Shown piece after piece: positions 1-12,368 of a stretch of DNA of 64,000 nucleotides. The stretch is taken from NCBI RefSeq assembly GCF_019059575.1, contig NW_024881710.1:176001-240000 (forward strand). The letters are read 5' to 3'. Within the stretch, counting starts at the first letter, position 1. Every line of letters begins with the position of its first letter. The notes beneath the pieces are model-generated. The model made no database searches. It worked only from the letters and a program-made list of their open reading frames with translations, and had not been told where the DNA came from. Both the position numbers and the translations under genes were made by a program. Source of the DNA: Amphibalanus amphitrite. Taxonomy: Eukaryota; Arthropoda; Thecostraca; Balanomorpha; Balanidae.

Positions 1-250
1 TACTTTGAGTGAGACCACTACAAAAGTGCCGTTTTTTTTGCCTTTGACCTTGACTTCTGACCTTGAAAATTGGCCTGAGGTCAAAAAGTTTAGGTGCTTT
101 AGAACCTTCTCGTAGATACCTTTCGTTTGGTACCATTTTTGTTTCCGTAGCTGCCTTATTAACGTTGTTAGACAGGTGGGGGAGGGGGGGGGGGGGCTAC
201 CCCGGGCTGCGGTGGTTAGGATTACCCCCGGGCCCGGACGGGTTAGGGTC
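1..250. repeat. Degenerate GGTCA-rich repeat end
   Basis: The first 90 bases hold several TGACCT/AGGTCA pentamer motifs. A G-run followed by C-rich palindromic sequence lies near 180-245. This is the same texture as the TTAA-flanked elements further on, but no clean TTAA junction is visible, so it is probably a decayed or truncated copy. Confidence 0.35.
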
Positions 251-489
251 GCGAACAAATAAAACTATAAAACTAGATTGCGACTTGCGTGACACAAACC
301 TGTGAAAACGTTATGTTGTTCGTTGAGATGTAAAATGGTGTATTCCTCACAACAATAGTCGGTACCTAGTTCTCTCTTTCCCGTAGAACGTATATGTGCG
401 ATTCTCTCACACACGATTTTTTTTTTTATAAATTTAGTCCGAACCTTTTGAAGGGAAGGATTCACAAGGACAGAGCCACCGCTAAGCGA

Positions 490-768
490 AGCTTGTTGCG
501 ATGACCCTGCCCTCTACCCTCCGATCGCGCAATTCCGATTCTATGGCAGAATTTAGAGTCCAAAGTTTAACGTGCGCACAAAGCCGCGCACGGCCGGTCC
601 CCTCGCTGACTTCGCCTGGCTACGGCCTGCCACCAACCGCAGCCATACCTGTCAGGAGGCCCATAAATGTCGAGCGCCCGTCGCGCTTCGAACCCGGACT
701 GTCATAATCGGGAACGCGTGCTCTCACCACGCGGAGTCCAACGCTCTAACCAACTGAGCTACGGGACG
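490..768 (-). repeat. tRNA-derived SINE-like element
   Basis: Read on the minus strand, 768 to about 676 begins with a tRNA-like head: an A-box-like stretch (TAGCTCAGTTGGTTAGAGC) followed, after an over-long anticodon region, by a B-box core (GGGTTCGAA). The acceptor arms do not pair well and the spacing between boxes is too long for a functional tRNA. A non-tRNA body follows down to about 490. The structure fits a SINE transcribed by RNA polymerase III; a tRNA pseudogene with an insertion is the alternative. Confidence 0.5.
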
Positions 769-1253
769 ATTGATGCCTATACCAGAATAAGCTCCATTAG
801 GGCGACCCACATACATACATTTCCAGATAACCCGAACATACATACCTATCACATTTTGTCATACCTCCCTGAGCTCAGTCTCAGTGTCAGTCTAAGGGTT
901 CCCAAAAGAGGGTGATCTCTTCTCTGGCCGACTTTTGACAAACTGCCTCTCAACCTCCTGGAGGTCAATCTCGAGGGGCGAGTGCAGCCTTCTGGTGAAT
1001 GAAAATGAGTAGGAGAATGAGTGGGAGTAGGAGAAATGCGACAGACGGTCCGAGAACGAACGTTCTGCTGATGCACTTGATACGGGGACCGTCAAAAACA
1101 GGCATACTTTTATAACCATGAATGTTGCACCGGTCTTCTGTTCCCTTGTCAATATCAGCCAAATTTTGTGGGGGCAAAAACATAGTCTTGCCCCCACGGC
1201 CTCCTGCCAGTGGGGGCAGCCTGCCCCCACTGCCCCCACGGTGGCGCCGCCCT

Positions 1254-1690
1254 TGACTACTACCCATACTCCTACCCCTACCACTACCCCTACTACTACT
1301 CCTACTACTACCCATACCACTACCACTACACCTACCCCTACCACTACTCCTACCACTACCCCTACCCCTACTCCTACCACTACCACTGCCCCTACCCCTA
1401 CCGCTACCACTACCACTACATCTATCCCTACCCCTACCACTACTACTACCCATACTCCTACCCCTACCACTACCCCTACCACTACCCCTACCACTACCAC
1501 TACCACTACCCCTACTACTACCCCTACTACTACCTCTACCCCTACTGGCTACTACTACCCCTACCATTACTACTACACCTACCCCTACCACTACCACTAC
1601 CCCTACCCCTACCTCCTACCACTACCACTACCCCTACCACTACCACTACCCCTACCACTACCACTACCCCTACCACTACCACTACCTACC
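1254..1690. repeat. Low-complexity (CCTACC/ACTACC)n tandem repeat
   Basis: About 435 bp of irregular hexamer repeat built from CCTACC and ACTACC, pyrimidine/A-rich on the plus strand and G-rich on the minus strand. It is open in several frames (Thr/Pro-, Tyr/His- and Gly/Val-rich translations) only because of the short period. Not coding. Confidence 0.9.
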
Positions 1691-1699
1691 ACTGGGTCA

Positions 1700-4450
1700 T
1701 GTCAGGTCGTATAATAATTGGATTCAATGAGTATTAAAAAAACAGACTTTAAAAGTGCTTTTAGCACTGCTCCTATTCGTGCCATTCCATTACCCTTAAT
1801 CGTATTTGTCGGAAATGGCGCTTACGCGCTTTGTGACAAATGTGGCGCATTGCAGCAAACGTGGCGCATTTTCACCCGGTGATTGAGCATGCATCTTTGC
1901 ACCTAATTGCGCCCATATCGGACCATATTTAACAAAACTGTTCGATTTGCGGCAAAAATGACGCCCTGAGATAATTGTGGCGCATTGCGGCAAATGCGGT
2001 GAATTTGTAAAATCGTATCACAAACTGTTCCCATCGAACGAAAATCAACACATTCTCTCGCCACTTTTTATTCAAATTAAAAACTTGCCCATCCGCCAAT
2101 GCGAGGCACCCGCCACCGATCGGCATGCATTTAGTGCACAAAGTTTGTCGACCCCGGCTCTCAATGAAGATCTACGAACCGATCAAAATTTCATTGGCGT
2201 TCTTCCAGCGCGCGCCACGCGCGAACCGTGCACCCCAGCGAGTCGAAACCTAGAAAAGGCGCTGACCCGCTCTGTCACCTAGAAGGTGTGCAAATTTCAA
2301 CCTCCTACGATATACCGTCTGCCCTGTAGGCGAGGTTAATTGAACCCACTACACGATGTGCGGACACACAGACTCACAGACTCACAGACAGACGGATTCT
2401 GTTGGAATAGTAAGTTAGATATGCCATCTAACCGTTACTTGCAGCTTATAATTTTTTAAAACGAGAATTTTTAGTGGGCAGTTGCATTGCCATTGTATGT
2501 ACATCGTACATATAACTACATATAATATACAATACGCATTGCTGGCTCCTCATGTGGCACTTTAGGCACGGTCAAACAAGGCGTTACTCGCAACTTCGCA
2601 GGCTTTCGGCATCGCCCGACCCTCCCGGCTGCCTGCCACAGCGCGAGTGACCGCACGCAGGCCCCAAATAGCCGCAGGCAAATACCATAGGGGCGGGGCT
2701 TAGCTGTGACGTCATAGCGTATCAGACCAACTGGAGGCAGCCTTCACGCGCAGGGTGAAAATCTTGCCCGAAATTCTGCGAGTCAACAATAGAATATTGA
2801 AATGTTTTGTTGACGGCAAAATATCTGAATCATGCAATTGGCAAATGTTGAAACGGCTATTTCTTAAATTAAGTTAAAATTCGTCCATGCGTTTAAACAT
2901 AATCGCGAAAACGTAAAGGTTTCGTTTGCCGCCAACGGTAGGAAGGTTTTGCTACGCGAGCTGCCGCCGTTGTTTGGCAGCGGTGGTGCGCCAGGTTCGT
3001 GTTATTTTGCGCCACGTGGTGGGGAGGTGACGTCGGGGGCCCCCGGCCAGTTTCCGGGTCATTCTCGCTCGGTGGCTCGCGGGGTTCGGGCGGCAGCTGT
3101 TTGGGCTGGCCGCTCGGCATGTTCCTCACGGGACAGGCCGGCTTTGCGAGCTTTGTAGACATTTGGGTCTCTAACCTTTGATTGTTTGTTAGGCTTTCCG
3201 CTTCGTCCATGGTCGCTCACTGGGTTTCGACGTCAGCTATAATTTGAGCTGGTTGCCATCTGTCCCTCCGCGTGTCAGGTCGGCTTTGAAGCGGGCTCGT
3301 TCGGGTCGTCTGGCGTTGTGAAATTTTGTTAGTTTATTGGGAGTTAAGATTGGAGTTTGCTCATTTTGTAGGTTTCATTTTGTTTTCAGTAAATCATTCA
3401 GTTCAATCCGCCAATTTCGACTCGTCTGATTGCTATTTACTAGCACCGTACGCTTCGGTAGTGGCCCCTAATCTCGACAGTATGTCGCAAACCCCGACGT
3501 CGATAACTTCGGATCCGCGCCCAGCACACCTTCATTTATTGTTATTGCCAGCCCAGACGGTCTAGAAGTCGGGTCAAGGTCATGTGCTGGTCATGCCCGT
3601 CTGCACGATGGCTCCCGTGATCCTGGTCGTTGTCGGCTTCTTTTGCCGCACCGACACTGATGCGAATTCAGTTAGCTGTCCCGGTCCACGCTTCTGCCTT
3701 GTTGGTGTGGTGGCTTGAGGTTTGCCGATGCATTCACAGTCCGCACCGAAGCGCCGAGCTCGAGCCCCTGAAGCGTCCGCCCCCACTCGTCAAGCTGACG
3801 CTCTGTTGCCGTTTCGGTAGCTACGATCAGGCGCAGGAGCGTCGACCTTACCACCGCCCGACGTTGGCCGAGGGCCTCGAGTGCAACGCACAGCTGCTCT
3901 TCGGGTGCACTTTTCGAAGGGCTACTTGAAAAGGCGGCCTTACATATATTAAGTATGCAACCCCTTGGATTCACCAGTATCCATAACATGGTATTCCTTG
4001 ACCATGGCATTCGTCGACTAAGTATTAGGTCTTTGAGTAGGATTATGGCAATTTACCGACTCTGACGAACTGCTCCAGTTTCTGTAGCTCGTCTGTTCGA
4101 TGCTTGCCGAACAGTGACTGAGAGGGCGGCAGGACGCCGAGTTGCGTCTGTAGCATGTGCGTGTGAACGCACCTGAGCTTTTCCGTGAGAATCTAAGATC
4201 TCTGCATTGTTGAACGATCCGGTAATATGCATAGTTTATTAGAGGTCTCATGCAACTGCAACATACGAAACATTGCCGCATTCATTTATTTTTGTGATGT
4301 CACTGTTAGGTCGAAGGCTTTGTAATTTGTAGTGCTTTAGCACCGTCCGTGCACGAAACATGTGAACGGCTAGCGTATCGTAAATAGTTTCTTGTCGGAA
4401 ATGAGATCATATAGACACTCAATAATTCAATATCAAATCTCCCGAGCATC
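1700..4450. other. No gene recognised; anonymous repeats
   Basis: No supported exon or RNA gene. A GTGGCGCATTGC motif recurs at about 1842, 1866 and 1978. A short CACAGACT repeat lies near 2360-2395. The stretch 2950-3160 is GC-rich without coding signals. Likely decayed repeats. Confidence 0.5.
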
Positions 4451-4452
4451 TT

Positions 4453-4955
4453 TTAAACTAACACATCATTAGTTTTGATGTTCGAAAAAGCGCTGAAAGC
4501 CTGGCTCGTCTTTTCAGAAGGTAAGGCATGTCGACGGAAGTGAGGTCGACTTTGCCTTCCTAACAACGCACGGGTGAAAAGCGTTTCTTTTCTTTCAATT
4601 ACAGTATGCTTTCTAATCATCCTCTTGGTAGTCCGGAGGAAGGCACTCTTCAGCTGGCTGTGCCAGCTCTCCAGCGTGTTGTTCGATGTTATACCGGCCC
4701 CTCCACGGAAGGCAGCCGCCCACTGCACTGGCCTGCCTTCCCGGCCCACTCTCCATTAAAATACAGCCCGAAGGCCCTGGTTGTCTGGGCTAGCAGCAAC
4801 TCCTTTCCAAAGGTGGAGGCCACCCGAGCTGCGACGACGTCCGCCTCCTCGTCCGAAGTGGCGCTGTCCAGCTCCCCGCCAGACGCAGTGAGGAGCACCT
4901 CCACCTGTGCGGCGACCCTCTCACGCGCAGACGCGTCATATGATTTAAACGTCAT
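4453..4955 (-). pseudogene. Transposase fragment, possibly MULE/SWIM-type, frameshifted
   Basis: Two overlapping minus-strand frames together resemble the C-terminal part of a MULE-like transposase. The upstream frame (4955-4689) ends in an aromatic stretch (FGLYFNGEWAG). After a +1 shift near 4745-4720 the second frame reads NNTLESWHSQLKSAFLR, which resembles the 'NN..ESWH..LK..FLR' signature preceding the SWIM finger in this group of proteins. No start, SWIM finger or termini are visible. Family assignment rests on this one motif, so it is tentative; I read it as a dead remnant. Confidence 0.4.
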
Positions 4956-4959
4956 GAAT

Positions 4960-6167
4960 GGAAAATGCCCGAGATGAGCGCAAGGTCATTTTTACATTTA
5001 CATATTGATGTGTTTTTAAAGGTTTTTAGCATATAAACATTTTCTAGTGAAGTAGCGCACTTCAGTCGGTGGTTCTGCAGGTCCGAGTCAAGTCAGTCGC
5101 TCGGCCAGATGGGCTGTCAGTTGTCGTCAGTTATCGGCTCTGTTATCGCAGCCGTTTATATGCAGGTGCACCAAGAAACGCTCAAGCCTACCCATGGGTC
5201 GTTCTGGTTTCGTATGAGAGCCTCGATTGGGATACTTTCGTTTACGGATGTTGGTCTTTAGTTCAAGACCCGCATTCCCCATCGCCTGCTTCTAGGGCGC
5301 CAGCTATTTGGTACGGTGTTCGCGTTCACGATCGTTCCCCATTCCCTTCACTGAAAAGGGTTAGAACAGGCAAGTTACCTTCATTATTCATGTCGCCATG
5401 GTCCACGAGATCGCACATAATGAAGAAATCCAATCCGTTTATCGCGGCGAAGCCATGAAGCCTCGTTAGACACACGCTCACACCGACCGTGTCGGACGGC
5501 TAATTCGGCCGCCCTCTGAAACGTTCCCAACTTTGCCAGAGCATCTCTGCAGGTCGAGTCAGCGTCTACTCTCGCTGGGCAGCGACTGGTGATCCTCACG
5601 AACTCTGACCAGCTATGAAAAAGCGGCAAACGCTATTTCGATGTCCTGAAACTATTCCATTGCCCAGGCCACTTCCTCTGAATATAACCTCAACGATCAC
5701 TTTCCTCTATTAGATGTTTAAAAAAGAATGCAAAGTATCGTTGGATTAATTTTACAACAAAAAAAAGAAGTGAAAAATGAGCTTGGAAGACGGGCTCTGG
5801 GAATGCATTCCAAAGAATAACACGAAAATAATAGCATTATGCCCTGAAATGGCGTACTGAAAAACATACATTTAACGCATTCTCAGCTTTCCTAAAGCTT
5901 ACCTTATCACGGGAACAGGCCCAGTGGAACATTTCCAAGAACCACATCATCGGCAGCGGACAGTGGGTGAGCTGACTTCTTCTTTCGGCGAATGTTTTGA
6001 TCTTCAGCGATTGCCGCACTATAGTGCGGCCATCGTTACACTGCACATTCTTCCAGAGCCAGCAGCCGTTCTTGCACTTATGCGTTTCTCCGCTGCGTGG
6101 CCATCGAGCGAGAACAGGAATAATCGTTTTCAACATATCGGCTGCCAGATCCCCGCGACCTAACCCA
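4960..6167. other. No gene recognised
   Basis: Short open frames only, none with splice support or recognisable protein motifs. A palindromic TTGCCGCACTATAGTGCGGCCA lies at about 6010-6032. Nothing else notable. Confidence 0.4.
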
Positions 6168-6480
6168 AATAAAAAGTAGGTATATCATTCGACGCGCCTG
6201 AGCGAGGCGAACACGATGCTGCCATCTGCGGCCGTTTTTTGCGAAGCAATTCACCGAAAACGGAACCGTACCTTGGGGCACTTGACCTGACCTCAGAGGT
6301 CACCGGTTGACCTAGAACCTTAAATTCGGGTATCAATCTCTGCGTCTCGTAACGGCGCATACGCTCGTTTTTTTCCGCGACGCGCTAGCTCCACCATGAC
6401 CAGGGGCGAACGGCGAGGGGGGGTCGTACCCGCCCCCCTCGGCCGACGCGTATGTAGAAAACCAGAAGGTCCGGCGAGGG
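6168..6480 (-). mobile_element. Truncated TTAA-flanked GGTCA-rich element (CCCTCGCC type)
   Basis: The right edge reads GGCGAGGG followed by TTAA (6481-6484), the reverse complement of the end at 30892. The next bases inward match 30892-31200 in reverse: a G/C-run hairpin with a GGTCGTACCC core, then the same GGTCA motifs. Homology stops near 6168, so only about 310 bp of one end remains. Confidence 0.7.
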
Positions 6481-6508
6481 TTAAGGTCAGGTCACCAGGT
6501 TACGTTAA

Positions 6509-7673
6509 CCCGCGCCCCACTGGGGTCTGCATATAACGCGCCCTACTGGGGGGCTCTTCGTAGCCCCCTCCTATCTCCGAAACTACTGGGCCGATCGTCA
6601 AAATTCAAACGGCGTCTGATAGCCCCGAAAAAACTGTCGTATGAAACCTAATTTTATTGACCTCGAGGTCACCGATGACGTCACAGGTCAGGTCAAAGTA
6701 AAAATTATTAGCATTTTGGCTTGTTCACATTTTTGGCTCTGGCCGCCGTCTTAAAAGTCAGATTAGGCTCATTCTTGGTTTGCACACTCGTGAGCAGATG
6801 CTTTAGATACCCTACTTTTACTTTGATTTTCAGGTCAGGGTCAGGTCATCACAGGTCACGGAAATATATCATGCGTCGGTCACGTGACACATGTTTTATG
6901 GTCCATTTAGGCCATAGATTTCGAATATGGTGTCGTTTGTGTCATTCGAGGTCATTTTGAGTTGAATTTAGCTTAGGTCAGGTCAGGTCACTTTCAGGTC
7001 AAAAAAGGTCAAATTTTGATGTTAAAATTTTTCAAGAATAAAGGTGTCTATTGGATGCAGTTTGAGCTGAGGAACACGATGGTACTATTCATATTGGTGT
7101 ACGATGTCAGATACTTACTGAGAAATTGATTTGAATAATCTATAACTGAGAACGTTTTGCAATAATGCTTATACCTACCTGGGCCATTTTTGAAGATATT
7201 TAGCTAAAACTTGCTAGAGTAGGTCATACCTAAGCATGTGTTCTAGCACATAGGTATATTCCGTTTTTAAGGTCCAAAAGTTTTTGAAAAAAATATAAAT
7301 GTTGCATTTTATTATATATAAATTTCACAATTTTCAAAAGTTTGAAAATCCGAGATAGCAGTTTGATAGTGCAGTCTATTCCGAGTCCTCCCATGCCAAG
7401 AAATTTGATCTAGCTTAAAAACTAAGCTCTAAAACTAATGCCGTGGCCCAATGTTTCGCGTCGAAATCGGCCGAACATGACGTCACTCTGACGTCATTTC
7501 CGGCCGACCTATGGTAGCTACGAAGTTCATATTTTGATACAAGTTGTCAAATTGATGCAGCCGAAGGTAGGTAGGTACTGAAAGTTTGGCGTCGACCCGT
7601 CTAGCGGTTTGGAAGCTATTGCAGAAAAACGGGGGGGGGCTATGAATAGCCCCCCCCCCCAGTGGGGCGCGGG
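6509..7673 (+). mobile_element. TTAA-flanked piggyBac-like non-autonomous element 2
   Basis: Bounded by TTAA on both sides (6505-6508 and 7674-7677). Termini are inverted: CCCGCGCCCCACTGGGG at the left and CCCCAGTGGGGCGCGGG at the right. Subterminal hairpins follow: GGGGGGCTCTTCGTAGCCCCC on the left and G-run/CTATGAATAG/C-run on the right. The interior carries TGACGTCA, AGGTCAGGTCA and TGACCT motifs and no coding region. TTAA targets with CCC...GGG ends are typical of piggyBac; the transposase that moves it is not in this window. Confidence 0.8.
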
Positions 7674-8557
7674 TTAAGTGATCTTACCCCTGAAAAAGTT
7701 CAAAGGCTCGCTTTAGCTACACCGACTGAACGATCACTTTGAAACTTTCAGCGATTGATATTAGTAACAGTATGTATTAAATGTATATCTCGGATTTTTT
7801 TTATATCTGTGACTTAAGATCAGGTCAATTTTGCGACCACTACCTACTGGCCACTTAATAATGGAAAGGTCGCAAAATTCAATGATCATGGGAGAAAATT
7901 GAAATGCGCCTCTTTTGGACGAATGTCGTTCAAAACGCTCTCAAACATCACTTCATGGGTAAACATGGCACATTGAATCGGAAAAATGCACCTGTAACCC
8001 CTCTGTATGCCCCTGAGGTCATCTCAAGTCATGAACGGTCACCAGCAGTTTTTTTGGCTATAACTTTTGATAGAGACGTGCTATAGCGGTGAAAACACGT
8101 CAGATGTGTTCAGCTCGACGATACGGATCGGCTGACATGCAACATGACCCTTTTCAGTCAGGTGATGACCTTGATCTGAGGTCAAATTTTCAAAATGACC
8201 TTTCAAGGTCAACAAATAGTTCGTTCGACGCGTCTCGACAAGAGGTACACGATATGTACTGCCAAAAGAAATGTCGTAGCTCTCTTGAGTCAAAAGCTAT
8301 TGCCGAAAAAAACATTTTTTCGTGAAAACGGTTATTTTTACAATTTTGGCCCACTGGAGGCTAAACCATTGAACTGTGGTCAAATCTGAGAACATTATTC
8401 AGAAAGGTCTGTAAAAGGGCTGTCGAATGTGTTTTCCGCAGTGCTGTAGCTCTATATTGGTTCCCGAGTTAGCCTGTGGCAGTTTCCAAAATTATTGAAA
8501 TTGACTAAATTTGACCTTTGATGACCTCTGGTGGCCTAACCTTTGACCCGACCTTAA

Positions 8558-9583
8558 CCCGCGCGGGGCTGGGGGAGGGGTAAATTTTACCCCCCTCGCG
8601 AATTTTTGCAATATCTCAAAAACGGAGCGCCGCCGTTTTTTACTTTTAGTACCTTTTCTTACTTTAAGTACTTTTAGTAAACTTTTAGTACCTTTTCTAA
8701 TTTCTTACATCAATTTGACACGTTCCCTGAAAATTTGAGCCAAGTCCGTCGGAAAAGTTTTGAGAAATTGACGTTTTAGTGACGTCATGTTCGCCATTTT
8801 CGCCTCAAAAACGGCAAAATTTCAAACGCCGCTAACATCTTCATTTTTAAAGCAGTTAAGACGTAACAAAAAAAGGTTATACGTAATTCTACTTTGTCTA
8901 TCAAATGGCTATCTTGGCTGTTTGCAAATTTTAGATTTGGCCCAAATTTTTCCAAAAAACTGACTTTTTTTGGAAAATAATTATGAAATCTAAAATTTTG
9001 AGTGTATCATATATGTCAGAGGAGTGGTCTATGTGCACCTACATATCAATTTTTAGAAGAATCGGTTCAAAAATGTGGGAGTTATTAAACATTTTATGAC
9101 GTCACGACACACACAAAAATTTGAAAAATGATTTTTTTGGAAGTTCTAGGCCTCGTACGGAAACAAAAATAGCACCATTCGATTCGCCGTGAAAAACTGC
9201 ATCAGATACACTTTTTTAGGCCTTAACAACCAACTTCAAAATTTGACCTCACTTGACCTGACCTTGACCTGACCTCGACCTGAAATTCATCCAGAGGTGG
9301 TCCATATCACTTATTGAGTGTGCCTATTGAATTCTATGAATAAAATGACCCGTAAAACATGTGTCGCACATGCCCTTTTCTACTTTTGTTTTTGGTGACC
9401 TGACCTGACCTGACCTTGACTTTAAATTAAGTACATGTTTTAGTTGTTCGTGATGAGATCTTTCGAGTGGCGTTTGAATTTTCAAAATCGGACCATTAGT
9501 TCGGGAGATAACAGGGGGGGGTAGAATTTACCCCCCCCCCCCCAGCCCCGCGCGTTCGGCTGGAGACCCCAGCCCCGCGCGGG
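8558..9583 (+). mobile_element. TTAA-flanked piggyBac-like element 3 (array member 1)
   Basis: Flanked by TTAA at 8554-8557 and 9584-9587. Ends are CCCGCGCGGGGCTGGGG and CCCCAGCCCCGCGCGGG. Subterminal hairpins have matched cores, TAAATTTTA on the left and TAGAATTTA on the right, each between a G-run and a C-run. The interior repeats TGACCTGACC arrays and includes TGACGTCA. No open reading frame of interest. It is the first of four end-to-end elements and more similar to element 5 than to its immediate neighbour. Confidence 0.8.
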
Positions 9584-9587
9584 TTAA

Positions 9588-10753
9588 CCCGCGCATGACT
9601 GGGGTATTTTCCATAACGCGAGTGACTGGGGGGGGGGGGCGGCCCTATCTCCGAAACTACTGGGCCGATCGTCAAAATTCAAACGGCGTCTGATAGCCCT
9701 GGAAAAACTGTCCAGCGAAACCTATTTTCATTGACCTCGAGGTCACCGATGACGTCACAGGTCAGGTCAAAGTAAAAATTATCGACATTTTTGCTAGTTC
9801 ACAATTTAGGCTCTGACCACCGGACGGCCGGTCCGATCAGGCTCATTTTTGGTTTACGCACTCCTTGACGGATGCCTTAGATACCCCGAGGGTACCGACC
9901 TTTTACTTCGAATTTTAAGGTCAAGGCCAGGTCATCCTAGGTCACGAAAATTGTATATCATGTATCGGTCACGTGACGCATGTTTTATGGTCCATTTTAC
10001 TTTTAGATTTTGAAAATAGCGTCGTTTCTGTCATTTCAGGTCATTTTCAGCTGAATTTACCGGAGGTCAGGTCACTTTCAGGTCAGAAAAGGTCAAATTT
10101 TGAAAATGAAATTTTTCAACAAAAAAAGTGCCTATCAGATGCAGTTTGAGCTCAGGAACACGATGGTGCCACTCATATTTCTGTACCACGTCAAAAACGT
10201 ACTGAAAAATGGATTTGAAAAACATAAAATTGTAACATTTTGACAATAATGCGAATAGCTTGGCTATTTTTGAAGATATTGGACTAAAACTTGCAAATGT
10301 AGTTCATCAGTTTGTGTTCTATCACATATACCTATTCCGGTTTTGTGAAAAGTCAAAAACTTTTTGAAGGAATAAAGAATATATTTTTTGTAATTGTAAA
10401 TACATATTTTTCAAAATCGTCAAAATATCGAAAATTCGAGATAGCAGTTTTATAGCTACGTGTATTTGTAGTCCACTCATGCAAAGAAAATGGATTTAGC
10501 TTTAAAACTGAGCTCTTGAGAGCGTTTGCCGTAATTCAGTATTTTGCATGAAAATCGGCCGACATGACGTCACTCTGACGTTATTTCCGGTCAAACTATG
10601 GTAGCTAGAAAGTTGAAATTTTAACACAAGGTGTCAAATTGATGCCTTTGAAGGTAGGTACCGCAAGTTTCGTGTTGATCTGTCAAACGGTTTAGAAGAT
10701 TTTGCTGAAAAACGGGAGGGGGGCTCTGTAGAGCCCCCCCAGTCTTGCGCGGG
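9588..10753 (+). mobile_element. TTAA-flanked piggyBac-like element 4 (array member 2)
   Basis: Shares TTAA 9584-9587 with element 3 and TTAA 10754-10757 with element 5. Ends are CCCGCGCATGACTGGGG and CCCCCCAGTCTTGCGCGGG. It is close to element 2 over most of its length, for example in the phrase GGGCCGATCGTCAAAATTC near the left end and the TGACGTCACAGGTCAGGTCA cluster at about 9751-9770. The right-hand hairpin core is CTCTGTAGAG. Non-coding. Confidence 0.8.
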
Positions 10754-10757
10754 TTAA

Positions 10758-12364
10758 CCCGCGCCCCGTTGGGGGAGGGGGGCAGAATCTGCCCCCTCCC
10801 GTTTTTCGCCAATAACTTCTAAACGCGTTACGGCAGCGACGTCAAACTTTGCGTACCTTATCATACATCAATTTGCCACGTTTCCTGAAAATTTGAGCGA
10901 AATCTGTCAGAAGCTTTTTGAGAAATTGTCGTTTTAGTGACGTCATGTTCGCCATTTTCGCCTCAAAAACGGCAAAATTTCAAACGCCGCTAACATCTTC
11001 ATTTTTAAAGGAATCAAGACGTAACAAAAAAGTGTGTAGGTGATTCTAGGTACTTTATGTATTAAATGGCTATCTCGGTTTTTTGAAAATTGTGGATTTT
11101 GGCCCAAGTTTCTTTTTTCAAAAAATTGACTTTTTTGGGAAAATAATTATAAAATCCAAAATTTTGAGTGTATCGAAAAAAACGGAATATATGTCAGAGA
11201 AGTGGTCTATGTGTACCAACATACCAATTTTCAGAGAAGAGTCGGTTCAATATGTGGGAGTTATTCAAAATTTTATGACGTCACGACTAGAGGTGGCAAA
11301 ATGTGGACCCGAGGACCCGGTTCAAAGAACCAGTCTGGACCCATATGGGTCCAGACCGGTTCCTGGAAATTTTCTGACGGGTCCAACCGGGTCCTTCCAT
11401 AAACTATACATCTTGCACACTACACATTATTGCAAAATATGAAGTGAAGGAAGTGAATGTTTCTTTGCGCACAGTAGCTCATGAGTATTCCCAGTGGGAC
11501 ATAGGCTGTTTTACATGATGCAACTAATGATACTTACAAGTAGTTTGTATTAATTGACTTTTGGGGAACTGGTCCAACTGGGTCCGATTCCAACTAAGAC
11601 CGGGTCCGACTGGTTCCAGAAATGTCCAGCCGGGTCTGGTTCGAGTCTGGTTCCCAAAATTTTCATCTTTTGCCACCTCTAGTCACGACACACAAAATTT
11701 TGAAAAATTATTTTTTGGAAGGTCTGGACCCCGTACGCGTACGGAAACAAAAATAGCACCATTCGATTTGCCCTGAACAACTGCATCAGATAGACACCTT
11801 TTTAGGCCTTAACATCCAACTTTTTGAAAATTTGACCTCACTTTGACCTCACTGACCTCGACCTGAAACTCATCCAGAGGTGGTCCATATCACTTATTGA
11901 GTGTGCCCGTTGAATTCTATGAGTAAAATGACCCATACAACATGTGTCGCACATGCCCATTTCTATATTTTGTTTTTGGTGACCTGACCTGACCTGACCT
12001 GACCTTGACCTAGACCTTTGAATGACATTGTATGCAACGAATATTGTCTTGGTAGTCTAAGAACACGTTTTGGGCAATCAGTCTCAGTCCATTCTTCGGC
12101 AACTACGGTGCAAGGCCGATACTGTAGAAACTTGCATTTTGTACCCTTGACCTGACCTTGACCTGACCTCTGACCTACTTCAGCAAAAAATGGGCTCTTA
12201 AGATCCGCCTTGTTGAGAGCTTTCGATTGCCGTTTTCCCCGTCTTCCTACAACCATCGGTTCGGAAGTTTGACAGGGGGTGGGGGCAGATTCTGCCCCCA
12301 CCCCTAATCTGCCCCCCCCCCCCCAGCAGGGCGCGTATGGCTGAATAGCCCAGCGGGGCGCGGG
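10758..12364 (+). mobile_element. TTAA-flanked piggyBac-like element 5 (array member 3)
   Basis: Flanked by shared TTAA sites at 10754-10757 and 12365-12368. Ends are CCCGCGCCCCGTTGGGG and CAGCGGGGCGCGGG. Hairpin cores match between ends: CAGAATCTG at the left and CAGATTCTG at the right. It is longer than its relatives mainly because a 404-bp hAT-type MITE (11288-11691) is inserted in it. Without that insert it aligns with element 3. Confidence 0.8.
11288..11691. mobile_element. hAT-type MITE with 8-bp target duplication
   Basis: Inverted ends TAGAGGTGGCAAAA and TTTTGCCACCTCTA, flanked by a perfect 8-bp duplication GTCACGAC (11280-11287 and 11692-11699). The unoccupied site exists in element 3 at about 9100 (ATGACGTCACGACACACAC). 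The interior is full of GGTCC/GGACC and ACCGG words, including palindromic GACCCATATGGGTC. No coding capacity. Confidence 0.85.
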
Positions 12365-12368
12365 TTAA

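Noticed and set aside
676..768. Functional tRNA gene
   Set aside because: A- and B-box-like motifs are present but the anticodon region is too long and the acceptor stem does not pair; SINE-like head preferred.
892..1714. Long open frames (Gly/Val-, Ser/Arg-, Thr/Pro- and Tyr-rich) on both strands
   Set aside because: They are read-through of the CCTACC/ACTACC simple repeat in all frames; no protein-like composition or splice context.
6660..6700. TGACGTCA/AGGTCA cluster as a specific host enhancer
   Set aside because: The same cluster recurs in every member of the TTAA family, so it belongs to the repeat; no host gene lies near it.
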